This document shows positions 7,134 to 14,227 of a stretch of 36,211 nucleotides of DNA, piece by piece. The stretch is from positions 1-36,211 of the IMG/VR virus record IMGVR_UViG_3300031973_001571; one strand, written 5' to 3'. The DNA comes from a virus. How positions within the stretch are numbered: position 1 is the stretch's first letter; every line of letters starts with the position of its first letter. The position numbers and the translations under genes are program-made. The notes beneath the pieces are model-generated. The model saw only the letters and a program-made list of their open reading frames with translations. It ran no database searches and was not told the DNA's origin.

Positions 7134-7165
7134 TAAAATTGCCGCCCCTTTTTATTGCGGGCGGC
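7134..7165 (-). terminator. Intercistronic hairpin (possible leftward terminator or attenuator)
   Basis: GCCGCCC at 7141-7147 pairs with GGGCGGC at 7159-7165, a perfect 7-bp GC stem with an 11-nt loop. On the minus strand it is followed by AATTTTATC, a short U tract, just after the DUF2303 gene stop (7187) and before the small gene at 7115. It may partly stop leftward transcription and so lower expression of the counter-defence half of the operon. Confidence 0.5.
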
Positions 7166-7186
7166 GTGTTTAATGTGAGTGGTGGG

Positions 7187-8026
7187 TTAGCGCGGTGCGG
7201 TGCCCATTAGGAAGTTGCAGCCGTTAACTTGGTTTTTAATTTGCTTGAGCGTGTCTTGAACAGCGTCTTCGATGCACTTTTGCGGGCGAACTAGGTCGTA
7301 CCACATGATTAAGCCGCCGTTTGAAATGCGGTAGCGGAAGCGTGCTTTGCGTTCGTAGGCTGGGCCGCCTTGGAATGGCTGCAGCTGTACGGTAATTTCG
7401 GTTGGAATGGCTAACTGGCCGTTTTTGCCTGCTTTGCCATCGATCACTTCATTGTAAGCAAATTGCGTTTCGCCGTTGTCGAGCTTGATGGCGCTGCTGA
7501 AGTCGTGTTTGTTGGTTGCTTGCAGGCTGCCTGCAATTTCCAGCATCTGTGCGCCTTGTGGGTTGATGATTTCTTCGGCGTTGTCTTCAATGAATAGTGC
7601 AAATTCTTGCTGATTCATTTTTTCGCCTGAATATCTTAACCAGGTGTTCCATTCTGGCGTTTTAGGACATTGGTACGTTACGCGGTGGTGGCCGTGTTGT
7701 GGGTCGTTGTCTGCGCGGTGGTAGTCGATGATGGCTACGAATTTTGCTTCATGTAGATCGATGAAGATCATGGTGTCGTCGTCGGAGAATTTGTTTAGGT
7801 ATTCTGCGAATGATTGGGCATCGTGTAGCGTTACGCTTGTTTCACAATGCAGCGGTGCGGGCAGTAATTTTTCAAACAGATCCATGTCAACGGCGCTGTC
7901 TTTATGCTTGACAAGCACTTGAGCGAGTTCGCTGTTTGGTAGTTCAAAAGCAATTACTTCTGTTTTGTTTTTTCCGTGTTCGTAAGCTGCTGCTACGTCT
8001 GACTGCGGTTGGTTGTTCTGGTCCAT
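7187..8026 (-). CDS. DUF2303 (YfdQ-like) phage protein
   Basis: The protein has 279 residues and matches the DUF2303/YfdQ family known from many prophages: the TMIFIDLHEAKFVAIIDYH stretch, the PEWNTWLRYSG segment, EFALFIEDN, and the late RYRISNGGLIMWYDL motif are typical. Its role is unknown; in E. coli the relative yfdQ lies in a defective prophage next to recombination-type genes. It lies downstream of a gene that usually accompanies it. The start ATG at 8026 has a GGAAT sequence upstream, a weak ribosome binding site. Confidence 0.85.
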   Translation of the reverse strand: MDQNNQPQSDVAAAYEHGKNKTEVIAFELPNSELAQVLVKHKDSAVDMDLFEKLLPAPLHCETSVTLHDAQSFAEYLNKFSDDDTMIFIDLHEAKFVAIIDYHRADNDPQHGHHRVTYQCPKTPEWNTWLRYSGEKMNQQEFALFIEDNAEEIINPQGAQMLEIAGSLQATNKHDFSSAIKLDNGETQFAYNEVIDGKAGKNGQLAIPTEITVQLQPFQGGPAYERKARFRYRISNGGLIMWYDLVRPQKCIEDAVQDTLKQIKNQVNGCNFLMGTAPR

Positions 8027-8070
8027 GATGGATTCCTTTATTTAAAGTTTTGCTAGGGTTTGTGCGGTGG

Positions 8071-8442
8071 TTAAACCGCTTTAATTTGTGGCTTTTCGTC
8101 GGCCAGTGCTTTGGTTTGTGGTGTTGCGTCTTTTACTGCGCGAACGTCTAGCTCGTGCTGGGCTGGATCGGTGCGCTGCAGGTTGCCTTCTGGCGTGCCA
8201 AAGAAGAGTGTTTTGGCGCGGTCAAACTTAGGAAGGTTCACGTTCATTTGGTCTTCTAAGAAATACTGACCGCTTGCGCCGTCGGGGCGAACTTTGATTT
8301 TTAGCGTGATTTCGCCAACCTTGTTGGTGTCGCGGCACGCTTGAACAAGCTCGCTTAATGCTTCGCTTAATTCTTGCTGGGTGCGGCCGTTGTTTAACTG
8401 TGCAACGGTTGCGTTGAATAGATCGGGTCTTGCTTGGCTCAT
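8071..8442 (-). CDS. Conserved phage protein that accompanies DUF2303 genes (123 aa)
   Basis: The ATG at 8442 is preferred over a longer frame from 8520 because GAGGT lies nine bases upstream and the extra 26 residues look non-conserved. The protein pattern (LFNATVAQLNNGRTQQELSEALSEL, then a beta-rich part with SGQYFLEDQ and TLFFGTPEG) fits a family that in other phages sits beside DUF2303 proteins. The function is unknown. The pair may act in recombination or in annealing, but no catalytic motif is visible. Confidence 0.7.
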   Translation of the reverse strand: MSQARPDLFNATVAQLNNGRTQQELSEALSELVQACRDTNKVGEITLKIKVRPDGASGQYFLEDQMNVNLPKFDRAKTLFFGTPEGNLQRTDPAQHELDVRAVKDATPQTKALADEKPQIKAV

Positions 8443-8531
8443 AATTGTTACCTCAGTGTTTGCTTTAAGTTTTGGTTTTGGCCGGAATCTTCCTGATTCA
8501 TCATCGGTGGCCAGCCGCAATAGCTAGGGTG

Positions 8532-8801
8532 CTATGTTCTTTGTTTCGAGTTGCTGCGGTGTTTGTCGCATGCGTCTCGTGCTTCTTGTGGGTCTTCGAA
8601 AATCCCCAGTAATTCGTAACTAGGCTCGTTTGGTTTCAAGCTCTTTCCCGAGTTCGTCAGAAAGCTTTCGTATCGGAGTGTTCCCATCGAGTGAGCGGCT
8701 GCGATGTGGTATCCATTTGGTTGGCTTAGGAATAGATATTTGTTGGCTCGTTTCCAGCTCAGGGGTTGCGGCAATAGGTCCTTGGTTAATTCTGAATTCA
8801 T
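8532..8801 (-). CDS. Small phage protein of unknown function (89 aa)
   Basis: The sequence has the look of small phage proteins with a W-R/K...YLFLSQPNGYHI core, a middle strand, and a closing LLGIFEDPQEARDACDKH helix. A weak AGAGAAA sequence precedes the ATG. It overlaps the upstream gene by 182 nt in another frame, which is long for phage genes, yet both proteins look plausible. Function unknown. Confidence 0.55.
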   Translation of the reverse strand: MNSELTKDLLPQPLSWKRANKYLFLSQPNGYHIAAAHSMGTLRYESFLTNSGKSLKPNEPSYELLGIFEDPQEARDACDKHRSNSKQRT

Positions 8802-8973
8802 ACGATTTCTCTAATGCGCGATGAAGTAGTGCCAGTTTTGTATTTGTTGCAGTGCTTTGTCGTAACAGTTGCTCGTTTGTTTGCTGCAGTTCAAAACAGT
8901 CGTCTTTTAGCGTTGCAACGATTTCAGTGAGCGTTGCAATTTGTTGCATGCAGCTTTCTATTTGGTTGTTCAT
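8620..8973 (-). CDS. Coiled-coil phage protein, first gene of leftward operon (117 aa)
   Basis: The ATG at 8973 has a strong AGGAG eight bases upstream and is the first start after the leftward promoter. Residues 1-60 form a helical, heptad-like region (IATLTEIVATLKDDCFELQ and so on). The last 57 residues overlap the next gene and are proline- and charge-rich; they may be a read-through tail rather than a folded domain. Function unknown. Confidence 0.55.
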   Translation of the reverse strand: MNNQIESCMQQIATLTEIVATLKDDCFELQQTNEQLLRQSTATNTKLALLHRALEKSYEFRINQGPIAATPELETSQQISIPKPTKWIPHRSRSLDGNTPIRKLSDELGKELETKRA

Positions 8974-9035
8974 GCGTTGCTCCTGATTGATACGTTTGAA
9001 ACGGTTTTGAATAACGTTGCAATTAAAGTACCCTA

Positions 9036-9064
9036 AAGATACATATTTACTATGTACCTTGCAA
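9036..9064 (-). promoter_or_regulatory. Leftward early promoter (PL-like)
   Basis: On the minus strand TTGCAA (9064-9059) and TATCTT (9041-9036) are separated by exactly 17 bp, a fair sigma-70 promoter. It faces the leftward operon, whose first ATG is at 8973. The spacer and -35 are covered by GTACAT-type operator repeats, so repression by CI or Cro is expected. Confidence 0.6.
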
Positions 9065-9071
9065 GTACATA
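9040..9071. promoter_or_regulatory. Operator cluster OL-like (GTACATA inverted repeats)
   Basis: TACATA-N5-TATGTA occupies 9040-9056 and TATGTAC-N7-GTACATA occupies 9051-9071. The two dyads overlap and share a half-site. The same GGTACAT half-site recurs in the cI-cro gap (10643, 10659, 10695). Repetition at both early promoters is what is expected of the phage repressor's binding site. Confidence 0.6.
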
Positions 9072-9126
9072 TTTTGAGAAAAATTAATTTGCTATTATCG
9101 AGGCTTGACTAAATAGGGATGTTTTT

Positions 9127-9468
9127 ATGCAGGAAATTGTATTTAAGGTTAAGGGGTCTGCGATAGATCCGTATATTGTTAGGTTTGTAAATAGTGGCGA
9201 TGATCAGATAACTGCTTTTTGTAGTTGCCCTGCTGGTATTAATGGTCAGTATTGCAAGCATCGTTTTTCGATTATGCGCGGGCAGTTGAAATCGGTTGTG
9301 AGTGGTGGTGATACTGAAGTGGGTATTGTTCATCAATGGTTAGATGGTACTAAGCTTAGAGAAGCATTTTTAGAGATGGATGCTCTCCAGGTAGAAGCTG
9401 ATAGAGTGAATCGATCGTTGGCTAGGGTAAAGAAGGCTGTTTCTCAAATAATGCGAGGGCAGGGATGA
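9127..9468 (+). CDS. Phage protein with SWIM-type zinc motif (113 aa)
   Basis: Residues 32-45 contain C-x-C-P-A-G-x(5)-Y-C-K-H, which fits the SWIM zinc-finger pattern CxCx(n)CxH (Cys32, Cys34, Cys43, His45). SWIM motifs bind DNA or proteins in transposases, Shu2/SWS1 proteins and kinases. The C-terminal half is helical and charged (ALQVEADRVNRSLARVKKAV). It is the first rightward gene after the early operator cluster, with AGGGA before the ATG, and a TATTAT at 9093-9098 may be its -10. Its exact role is unknown. Confidence 0.6.
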   Translation: MQEIVFKVKGSAIDPYIVRFVNSGDDQITAFCSCPAGINGQYCKHRFSIMRGQLKSVVSGGDTEVGIVHQWLDGTKLREAFLEMDALQVEADRVNRSLARVKKAVSQIMRGQG

Positions 9469-9469
9469 A

Positions 9470-9955
9470 ATGGAGGAATTAAATTATTTAGAAAAGATGT
9501 GGGCTGTTAGGACTCGAAGGTCTGAAAGGCTTATTGTTAAAGATGCGACGGCTGACGTGTTGGTTAGTTCTTTTGATTCGAACTGGATGTTTCCTGTGGT
9601 TGGTGCTTTTCGAGAAGCTCTTGATATTAAATATATGAAGAGGGTTAAGGATAAGAAAAGTGTTTGTGTTTGGACTCAGGGGCCTATTTTAAAATTCAAG
9701 GAGGGCGATCTCCTGGCTAATGAGGCTGGATCGTTAGCCGTTCAGGTATATTATGCTGCTCCTATGGGGTGGGATCACGAGTTGGGCTCTATGTATGAAG
9801 GGGCGGTTACATTTGATGTGTTTAGTATTTCTGATGGTAGCTATACTAAGGAGGATCGGCATTCCGTTACTCAGATGCAATTCTTTGAAATGTTGATTTC
9901 TGGCAAGGTTGAGGTGGGTGGTGAAATGATTACTCTGGAATCCACACACCAATAA
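9470..9955 (+). CDS. Unknown phage protein (161 aa)
   Basis: I do not recognise this protein. It starts one base after the stop of the SWIM-motif gene, with AGGG in the end of that gene as ribosome binding site, so the two are co-translated. The sequence alternates beta-like segments (SVCVWTQGPILKFKEGDLL) with acidic loops and has no membrane segment. Its last 26 bases overlap the 3' end of cI on the other strand, so the two transcripts converge. Confidence 0.6.
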   Translation: MEELNYLEKMWAVRTRRSERLIVKDATADVLVSSFDSNWMFPVVGAFREALDIKYMKRVKDKKSVCVWTQGPILKFKEGDLLANEAGSLAVQVYYAAPMGWDHELGSMYEGAVTFDVFSISDGSYTKEDRHSVTQMQFFEMLISGKVEVGGEMITLESTHQ

Positions 9956-10568
9956 CCAGCCCTTTGATTTCAAATTGTCTTGTGATGATTGGGTATTGTA
10001 GGTTGATTGATTGCAGATAGCGTTCGCCGTCTGCTTCTCCGTAAAGTTTAAAAGAAGGTATTTTGCCCTCTATTAATGCAAGCACTCTATCTCCAGATCG
10101 GGTTTCATGTGCGCGATCAGGGTCAACAAATATAATGCTGCCTTCTGGATAGCTACGGCCGTATTGTGCTGTCATTGTGTTGTCTTTTACGCGAGTTGCG
10201 AACGTATTGGGCCCATGCTCTGTGGGGCAAGGGATGGTTGTTGCTAGTTTTTTTGAGTTTTCATTTGTTAGTTGATCCCAGTTTAATAATGGGACGCCTT
10301 TGTTTATTTGGTGGTGTTCAATATTGTCAGATACCTTGTTGGTGTTTCCGGTTCGGTGGTCTGTATCAAGCCAGCCTTTTGGCTTTCTGCATTTAGTTTC
10401 TATGTGTCTTGCTATGCGATCTCCAATGTTTTTAGTAGGATTCGCACCCATGAATCTACTTACTTGAGTGGGTTCTCTGTCGATAATGCGAGAAAACTCT
10501 GCAAGATTATTATATTCGGCTGCTAGGCTCCTAGCGTTTAAAAGTCGTATTTCACTAATTGTGTTCAT
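9930..10568 (-). CDS. cI: CI-like phage repressor (HTH + S24-like domain)
   Basis: The start at 10568 is preferred because AAGGAG lies nine bases upstream; the longer frame to 10727 would run across the operators and into cro. The 212-residue protein has an N-terminal helix-turn-helix (about 10-60) and a C-terminal LexA/S24 fold (about 90-212, with GVPLLNW, PCPTEHGPNTFATRV, and YPEGSIIFVDPD). The usual Ser nucleophile position is Thr131 (DNTM instead of GDSM) and the usual Ala-Gly cleavage pair is Leu100-Thr101; Lys174 is kept. It should hold the lysogenic state by binding the GTACAT operators. Self-cleavage on DNA damage looks unlikely. Confidence 0.88.
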   Translation of the reverse strand: MNTISEIRLLNARSLAAEYNNLAEFSRIIDREPTQVSRFMGANPTKNIGDRIARHIETKCRKPKGWLDTDHRTGNTNKVSDNIEHHQINKGVPLLNWDQLTNENSKKLATTIPCPTEHGPNTFATRVKDNTMTAQYGRSYPEGSIIFVDPDRAHETRSGDRVLALIEGKIPSFKLYGEADGERYLQSINLQYPIITRQFEIKGLVIGVWIPE

Positions 10569-10620
10569 GAGAATGGCTCCTTTGAAAGAGGAATTTCTTT
10601 GATAGCCGTTTGATACTCTC

Positions 10621-10649
10621 ATTATGAATCCTGTATTTTTTAGGTACAT
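10621..10649 (-). promoter_or_regulatory. Candidate cI promoter (PRM-like)
   Basis: On the minus strand CATAAT (10626-10621) stands 17 bp from ATGTAC (10649-10644), which is a poor -35 and overlaps a GGTACATG operator. A weak -35 covered by an operator is typical of a repressor-activated maintenance promoter. The cI ATG is 53 bases downstream. Confidence 0.35.
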
Positions 10650-10702
10650 GCCCTTGACGGTACATGCTTTTGTCTTTATCGTGTGTATCTTAGAGGTACA
10701 TA
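10643..10702. promoter_or_regulatory. Operator region OR-like with three GGTACAT repeats
   Basis: GGTACATG at 10643-10650, GGTACATG at 10659-10666 and GGTACATA at 10695-10702 are direct repeats spaced 16 and 36 bp. The middle one overlaps the -35 of the rightward promoter; the last one covers the region just before the cro ATG. They match the half-sites in the leftward operator cluster at 9040-9071. Confidence 0.6.
10654..10682 (+). promoter_or_regulatory. Rightward early promoter (PR-like)
   Basis: TTGACG (10654-10659), a 17-bp spacer and TATCGT (10677-10682) make a good sigma-70 promoter that would start transcription near 10689, just before cro. Its -35 overlaps the second operator repeat, so the repressor would block it. 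Confidence 0.65.
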
Positions 10703-10705
10703 CTA

Positions 10706-10927
10706 ATGAAGAAATATTGGAAATCACTTAAGGCAAAGGGTAAAGCTGAGTTGGCAGATCGTCTAGACACAACGCCTGAATATTTGAGGCAAGTGTTTCT
10801 TTACGATAAGCCAGCGGGTGCAAAGCTAGCTCGTGAAATTGAGCGGGAAACTAGCGGAGCGGTTACAGCGATAGATCTTCGTCCTGATTTGTTCGGGCCT
10901 ATTGAAGATTCTTATTCTGCCAAATAA
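10706..10927 (+). CDS. cro: Cro-like regulator of the YdaS antitoxin-like family
   Basis: The 73-residue protein is divergent from cI and is the first gene behind the rightward promoter. The sequence fits small Cro/YdaS-type helix-turn-helix proteins: a helix AELADRLDTTPEYLRQVF, a second helix KLAREIERETSGAV, and the typical C-terminal AIDLRPDLF motif. It should bind the GTACAT operators and favour the lytic pathway. GAGGT lies nine bases before the ATG, inside the last operator, so repressor binding could also hide the start region at DNA level. Confidence 0.85.
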   Translation: MKKYWKSLKAKGKAELADRLDTTPEYLRQVFLYDKPAGAKLAREIERETSGAVTAIDLRPDLFGPIEDSYSAK

Positions 10928-10968
10928 TAAAATTATTAACACGTTTTTGTTGTAGGGAAATTAACGAT

Positions 10969-11439
10969 ATGAGCGAATCACAAGAGTTGACGATTGAGCA
11001 GGCGATGTATTGGGCGACTAAAGATTACCCTGGTGGCACAACGGCAATAGCTGCAATTTATGGTTTTAATTCGGCTGTTATGAGTAATAGTTTGAATGTT
11101 AATAATATGCAGCATAAGCCAAATTTAAAGCATTTTGCGGCAGTGTTAGAAGCAACTCAGGACGCTCGTATTTTGAATGCGGTTGGTCAGTTGGCTGGCG
11201 GTGTTTTTATTCCGGTTGGAGATTTTGAGGGTGTCGCGGGTGATGATGCGATTTTAGATAATATGTTGTCGCTGGTTGAGTCTATTGGCAGTTATGGTCG
11301 TGTTGTTCGCGATTCATTAGCGGATGGTAATGTTAATCGTAAAGAGTGGCTTGAGTTGCAGAGTGCTGCGTTAGAGGGCATTAAGGCGATTCATTGTGTA
11401 TTGGCTAATTGCGAACAGATGCGCGGTGATTTCGAATGA
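10969..11439 (+). CDS. CII-like regulator (phage CP76 family)
   Basis: The 156-residue protein fits the CII/CP76 family of lambdoid and P2-like phages: AMYWATKDYPGGTTAIAAIYG with a helix-turn-helix, then SLNVNNMQHKPNLKHFAAVL, and LNAVGQLAGGVFIPV. In related phages such proteins activate lysogeny promoters or replication genes. It lies directly after cro, in the usual CII place, and overlaps the primase gene by 4 nt (ATGA). Its targets cannot be seen from the sequence. Confidence 0.82.
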   Translation: MSESQELTIEQAMYWATKDYPGGTTAIAAIYGFNSAVMSNSLNVNNMQHKPNLKHFAAVLEATQDARILNAVGQLAGGVFIPVGDFEGVAGDDAILDNMLSLVESIGSYGRVVRDSLADGNVNRKEWLELQSAALEGIKAIHCVLANCEQMRGDFE

Positions 11440-12503
11440 GCCGTGTTGATTCTAATTCGTGGGCAGATTGCACGATGGATCAAGTTCATGATGCGTTGCA
11501 GTTTATTAGTGCGGATAAATCTCGTGATGAGTGGGTTCGTGTTGGTATGGCTATTAAGGCTGAGTTTGGTGATGTAGGTTTTGATTTATTTAACGACTGG
11601 TCGATGAGCAGTGATAAGTACGATCGTAAAAACATGCGCGGAACTTGGAAGTCTATTAAAGCCAGTGGCGGTACGAATATTGGTTCGTTGTTTAAGAAGG
11701 CGATGGATGCGGGTTATTCGCATAAGAATATAGAGCGCGATAATGCGGCACAAATTGAGTATCAAAAAGAATTGGCTGCACGTAAAGCTAAGCGTGAAGC
11801 TGAGGCAGTTGCTGAGGCTTTGTGGCATAAGCGTATGCAAGATGTTGTTGCTGATGCGTCTTTGGCTGTTCTTGCTGAATTGGCGACGCATGACGCTGCG
11901 CCTTGTGAATATTTAGATAAGAAGCAGGTTAGGGCGTTTGGTGTTTTTGTTGCTGCGCGTTCGGTGCTAATGGTGGTGAATGATGAGGATTGTTCTTACC
12001 AGGTGTTGACGGGTGAAAAAAACATTAATGCTTTTTTCGCAACGGGTGCAGCTAAGTTAGATCATATTTCTGTTCGTAATATTAAACGCGGTTGTTTGGT
12101 GATTCCGATTTTTAATCGTGAGTTGTCGGTGCGTTCTCTTCAAATTATTTTTTCTAAAAATAAGTCTTTTCCGCGTCACGGTCAAAAGTCTGATTGTTTC
12201 TTTTTTATTGGCGATCAATCGTGTGCGTCTAATGTTTTGTGCGTTGCTGAGGGTTATGCGACGGCGGCCAGTGTTCACATGGCGACTGGGTATCCTGCTG
12301 TTGTTGCATTTGATGCTGGGAATATTGTGAAGGTTTCTAAAATTATGCGTGATATTTTTCCGGACGTTACGATTGTTGTTTGTGCGGATGATGATGATGT
12401 TAATGAGAAGACAGGTGTTAGCACGGGGATAGAAAAAGCAAATCAGGCGGCGAAGATTTGCGGCGGTATTGCTGTGATTCCTGAATTTGGTGAGGTGTTG
12501 TGA
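11436..12503 (+). CDS. DNA primase with PriCT-2 and Toprim domains
   Basis: The 355-residue protein makes RNA primers for phage DNA replication. Residues about 15-95 match the PriCT-2 domain (FISADKSRDEWVRVGMAIK, FDLFNDWSM, GTWKSIKASGGTNIGSLF). A charged helical linker (about 100-140) follows. A Toprim domain occupies about 265-345, with VAEGYATAASVHMATG (catalytic Glu) and VCADDDD (the acidic DxD pair). No zinc finger is present at the N-terminus. The Toprim region appears cut short at the C-terminus, and the missing TDFNDLH motif opens the next gene. Confidence 0.88.
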   Translation: MSRVDSNSWADCTMDQVHDALQFISADKSRDEWVRVGMAIKAEFGDVGFDLFNDWSMSSDKYDRKNMRGTWKSIKASGGTNIGSLFKKAMDAGYSHKNIERDNAAQIEYQKELAARKAKREAEAVAEALWHKRMQDVVADASLAVLAELATHDAAPCEYLDKKQVRAFGVFVAARSVLMVVNDEDCSYQVLTGEKNINAFFATGAAKLDHISVRNIKRGCLVIPIFNRELSVRSLQIIFSKNKSFPRHGQKSDCFFFIGDQSCASNVLCVAEGYATAASVHMATGYPAVVAFDAGNIVKVSKIMRDIFPDVTIVVCADDDDVNEKTGVSTGIEKANQAAKICGGIAVIPEFGEVL

Positions 12504-14218
12504 TGGTTGATAAATCAAAAAAGGAATTGACTGATTTTAATGATTTGCATCGTGCGCAGGGTTTAGATGTTGTTGCGGATCAGGTGAATGTTGCGATTGC
12601 GAAGGCGCGTTCTGTTTCTCCCGAACCCTCATTTGATGTGGCTGATTTTTCTGTTGGTGATGTGTTGGTTGGTGATATTCATGAATCTCCCGAACCCTCT
12701 TCGACTCCGGCGGGGGTTTCTGTTAGTCAGGGTGATGAAATTTCGCTTGAAGGTGCTTTAAAGCGTTATGCGTTGGTTTTTCCTAGCGGTGATGTTTGGG
12801 ACACTCATTCAAAGACCAAGGTTAAGGTTGCTGCGTTTCGTCGTGTGGTGGGCAAGAAAGTTGCGACTGATTGGTTGGACTCTGGTAGTAAGCGCCAGGT
12901 TAACGATTCGGATTTGAAAGCCGCTGCCGAGGCCGCCAAAAAAGCAGGGGTGCGGGGTATTGAGGATGCACTAGAACGTTTTACGTATCTTGAGCCGTCG
13001 CGCAATGTTTGGGATGGTAAGTTGCGTGAGATTGTGCCGATTGAGAATTTGAAGTGTGTGATGCCTGAGGCGTTTGAGTTTTGGAATAAATCGATTGAGC
13101 GCAAGGTGGTTTTGCAATCTAATTTGGTGTTTGATCCTTCTCAGGGTGTGGATCCAGAAACGCATATTAATATGTTTCGTGGTTTGCCGTTATCGCCTGC
13201 GCGTGATGATGATAAGTGTGCCGGTATTCGCAATATGATGTTTACGCTTTGTAATCATGATGATGATGTTTGGAGTTGGTTGAGTAAGTGGTTGGCTTAT
13301 CCGTTGCAGCATGTGGGTGCCAAAATGGATACGGCTGTATTGATGCATTCTGAAACTCAGGGCTCTGGTAAGTCGATGTTGTTTGATGGTGTTATGCGTC
13401 CGATTTATGGCGAGTACGGTGCTACGTTGGGACAGCATCAAATGGAATCTCAATATACTGATTGGCAGTCGAATCTTTTATACGGTTTGTTTGAAGAAAT
13501 TTTTTCTCGCAGTAAAAAGTATTCGCAAATGGGTACCGTTAAGCAGATGGTGACGGGCGATAAGACCAGAATTGAAAAGAAGTTTGTGAGTGGTTGGGAA
13601 GAAGCGAACCATATGAACTGTATTTTCTTGTCGAATGAGTTGCAGCCGTTTCCTGTTGAGCCTAGCGATCGTCGGTTCTGTGTGATTTGGCCGAATTGGA
13701 AGTTGCCTGAAGATCTTCAAAAGAAGGTGGGTTATGAGATTGAAAACGGTGGGCCTCAGGCTTTTATGGCTTGGTTGCAGTCGTTGGATTTGTCGGGGTT
13801 TGATCGTCGTACTAAGCCGCCAATGACGGACGCTAAGCGTCGGTTGATTGATTTTGGTTTGCCATCTTGGGATGTTTTCTTTCGTGAGTGGTCTGCTGAT
13901 AATTTAGATGCGCCTTACCATAGTTGTTTGAGTGATGATTTGTTTATTGTTTATGACAATTGGTGCAAAGCCGGTCATGAGCGAACTATTCCGCGTGAAA
14001 AATTCTCTAGTGCTTTGTCTGTAAAAATTCGGCGGCAGTCTTCTATTAAATATGATGATCCGGGTGGTTTGGGTCGTCATGCTCGTAAAGATCGTAAAGG
14101 TACGTTTTTCATCATTCATGAGAAACCTGAGGGTAAGGCTCAGAAGGAATGGTTGACGGGTTGTGTTAAGAATTTTAGGGATGCTGCAGGGTTGAGTGGG
14201 GACTTTGGTAATGAATAA
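12503..14218 (+). CDS. Phage replicative helicase (DUF5906/SF3-like NTPase)
   Basis: The start is the ATG at 12503 that overlaps the primase stop (TGATG), with GAGGTG upstream; a GTG at 12500 is the alternative. The first residues (KELTDFNDLHRAQGLDVV) are the tail of a primase Toprim region. The NTPase has Walker A ETQGSGKS at about 284-291, a Walker B-like LLYGLFEEIF about 40 residues later, and PSDRRF as arginine-finger segment. A C-terminal part (about 460-540) may bind DNA. It is the probable helicase that unwinds the phage origin, acting as a pair with the primase. Confidence 0.87.
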   Translation: MVDKSKKELTDFNDLHRAQGLDVVADQVNVAIAKARSVSPEPSFDVADFSVGDVLVGDIHESPEPSSTPAGVSVSQGDEISLEGALKRYALVFPSGDVWDTHSKTKVKVAAFRRVVGKKVATDWLDSGSKRQVNDSDLKAAAEAAKKAGVRGIEDALERFTYLEPSRNVWDGKLREIVPIENLKCVMPEAFEFWNKSIERKVVLQSNLVFDPSQGVDPETHINMFRGLPLSPARDDDKCAGIRNMMFTLCNHDDDVWSWLSKWLAYPLQHVGAKMDTAVLMHSETQGSGKSMLFDGVMRPIYGEYGATLGQHQMESQYTDWQSNLLYGLFEEIFSRSKKYSQMGTVKQMVTGDKTRIEKKFVSGWEEANHMNCIFLSNELQPFPVEPSDRRFCVIWPNWKLPEDLQKKVGYEIENGGPQAFMAWLQSLDLSGFDRRTKPPMTDAKRRLIDFGLPSWDVFFREWSADNLDAPYHSCLSDDLFIVYDNWCKAGHERTIPREKFSSALSVKIRRQSSIKYDDPGGLGRHARKDRKGTFFIIHEKPEGKAQKEWLTGCVKNFRDAAGLSGDFGNE

Positions 14219-14227
14219 TTATAAAAA

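Noticed and set aside
8443-8520. Longer start for the gene at 8071-8442
   Set aside because: The added residues look non-conserved and a clear GAGGT precedes the ATG at 8442.
10569-10727. Longer cI reading frame starting at 10727
   Set aside because: The extra 53 residues would be read from the operator region, the rightward promoter and the first codons of cro; a good AAGGAG stands before the ATG at 10568.
12057-12518. Minus-strand open frame of 153 codons opposite the primase
   Set aside because: Its protein is rich in Asn, Arg and Ile as expected of an antisense shadow of a Toprim-coding region; the primase frame has clear domain motifs.
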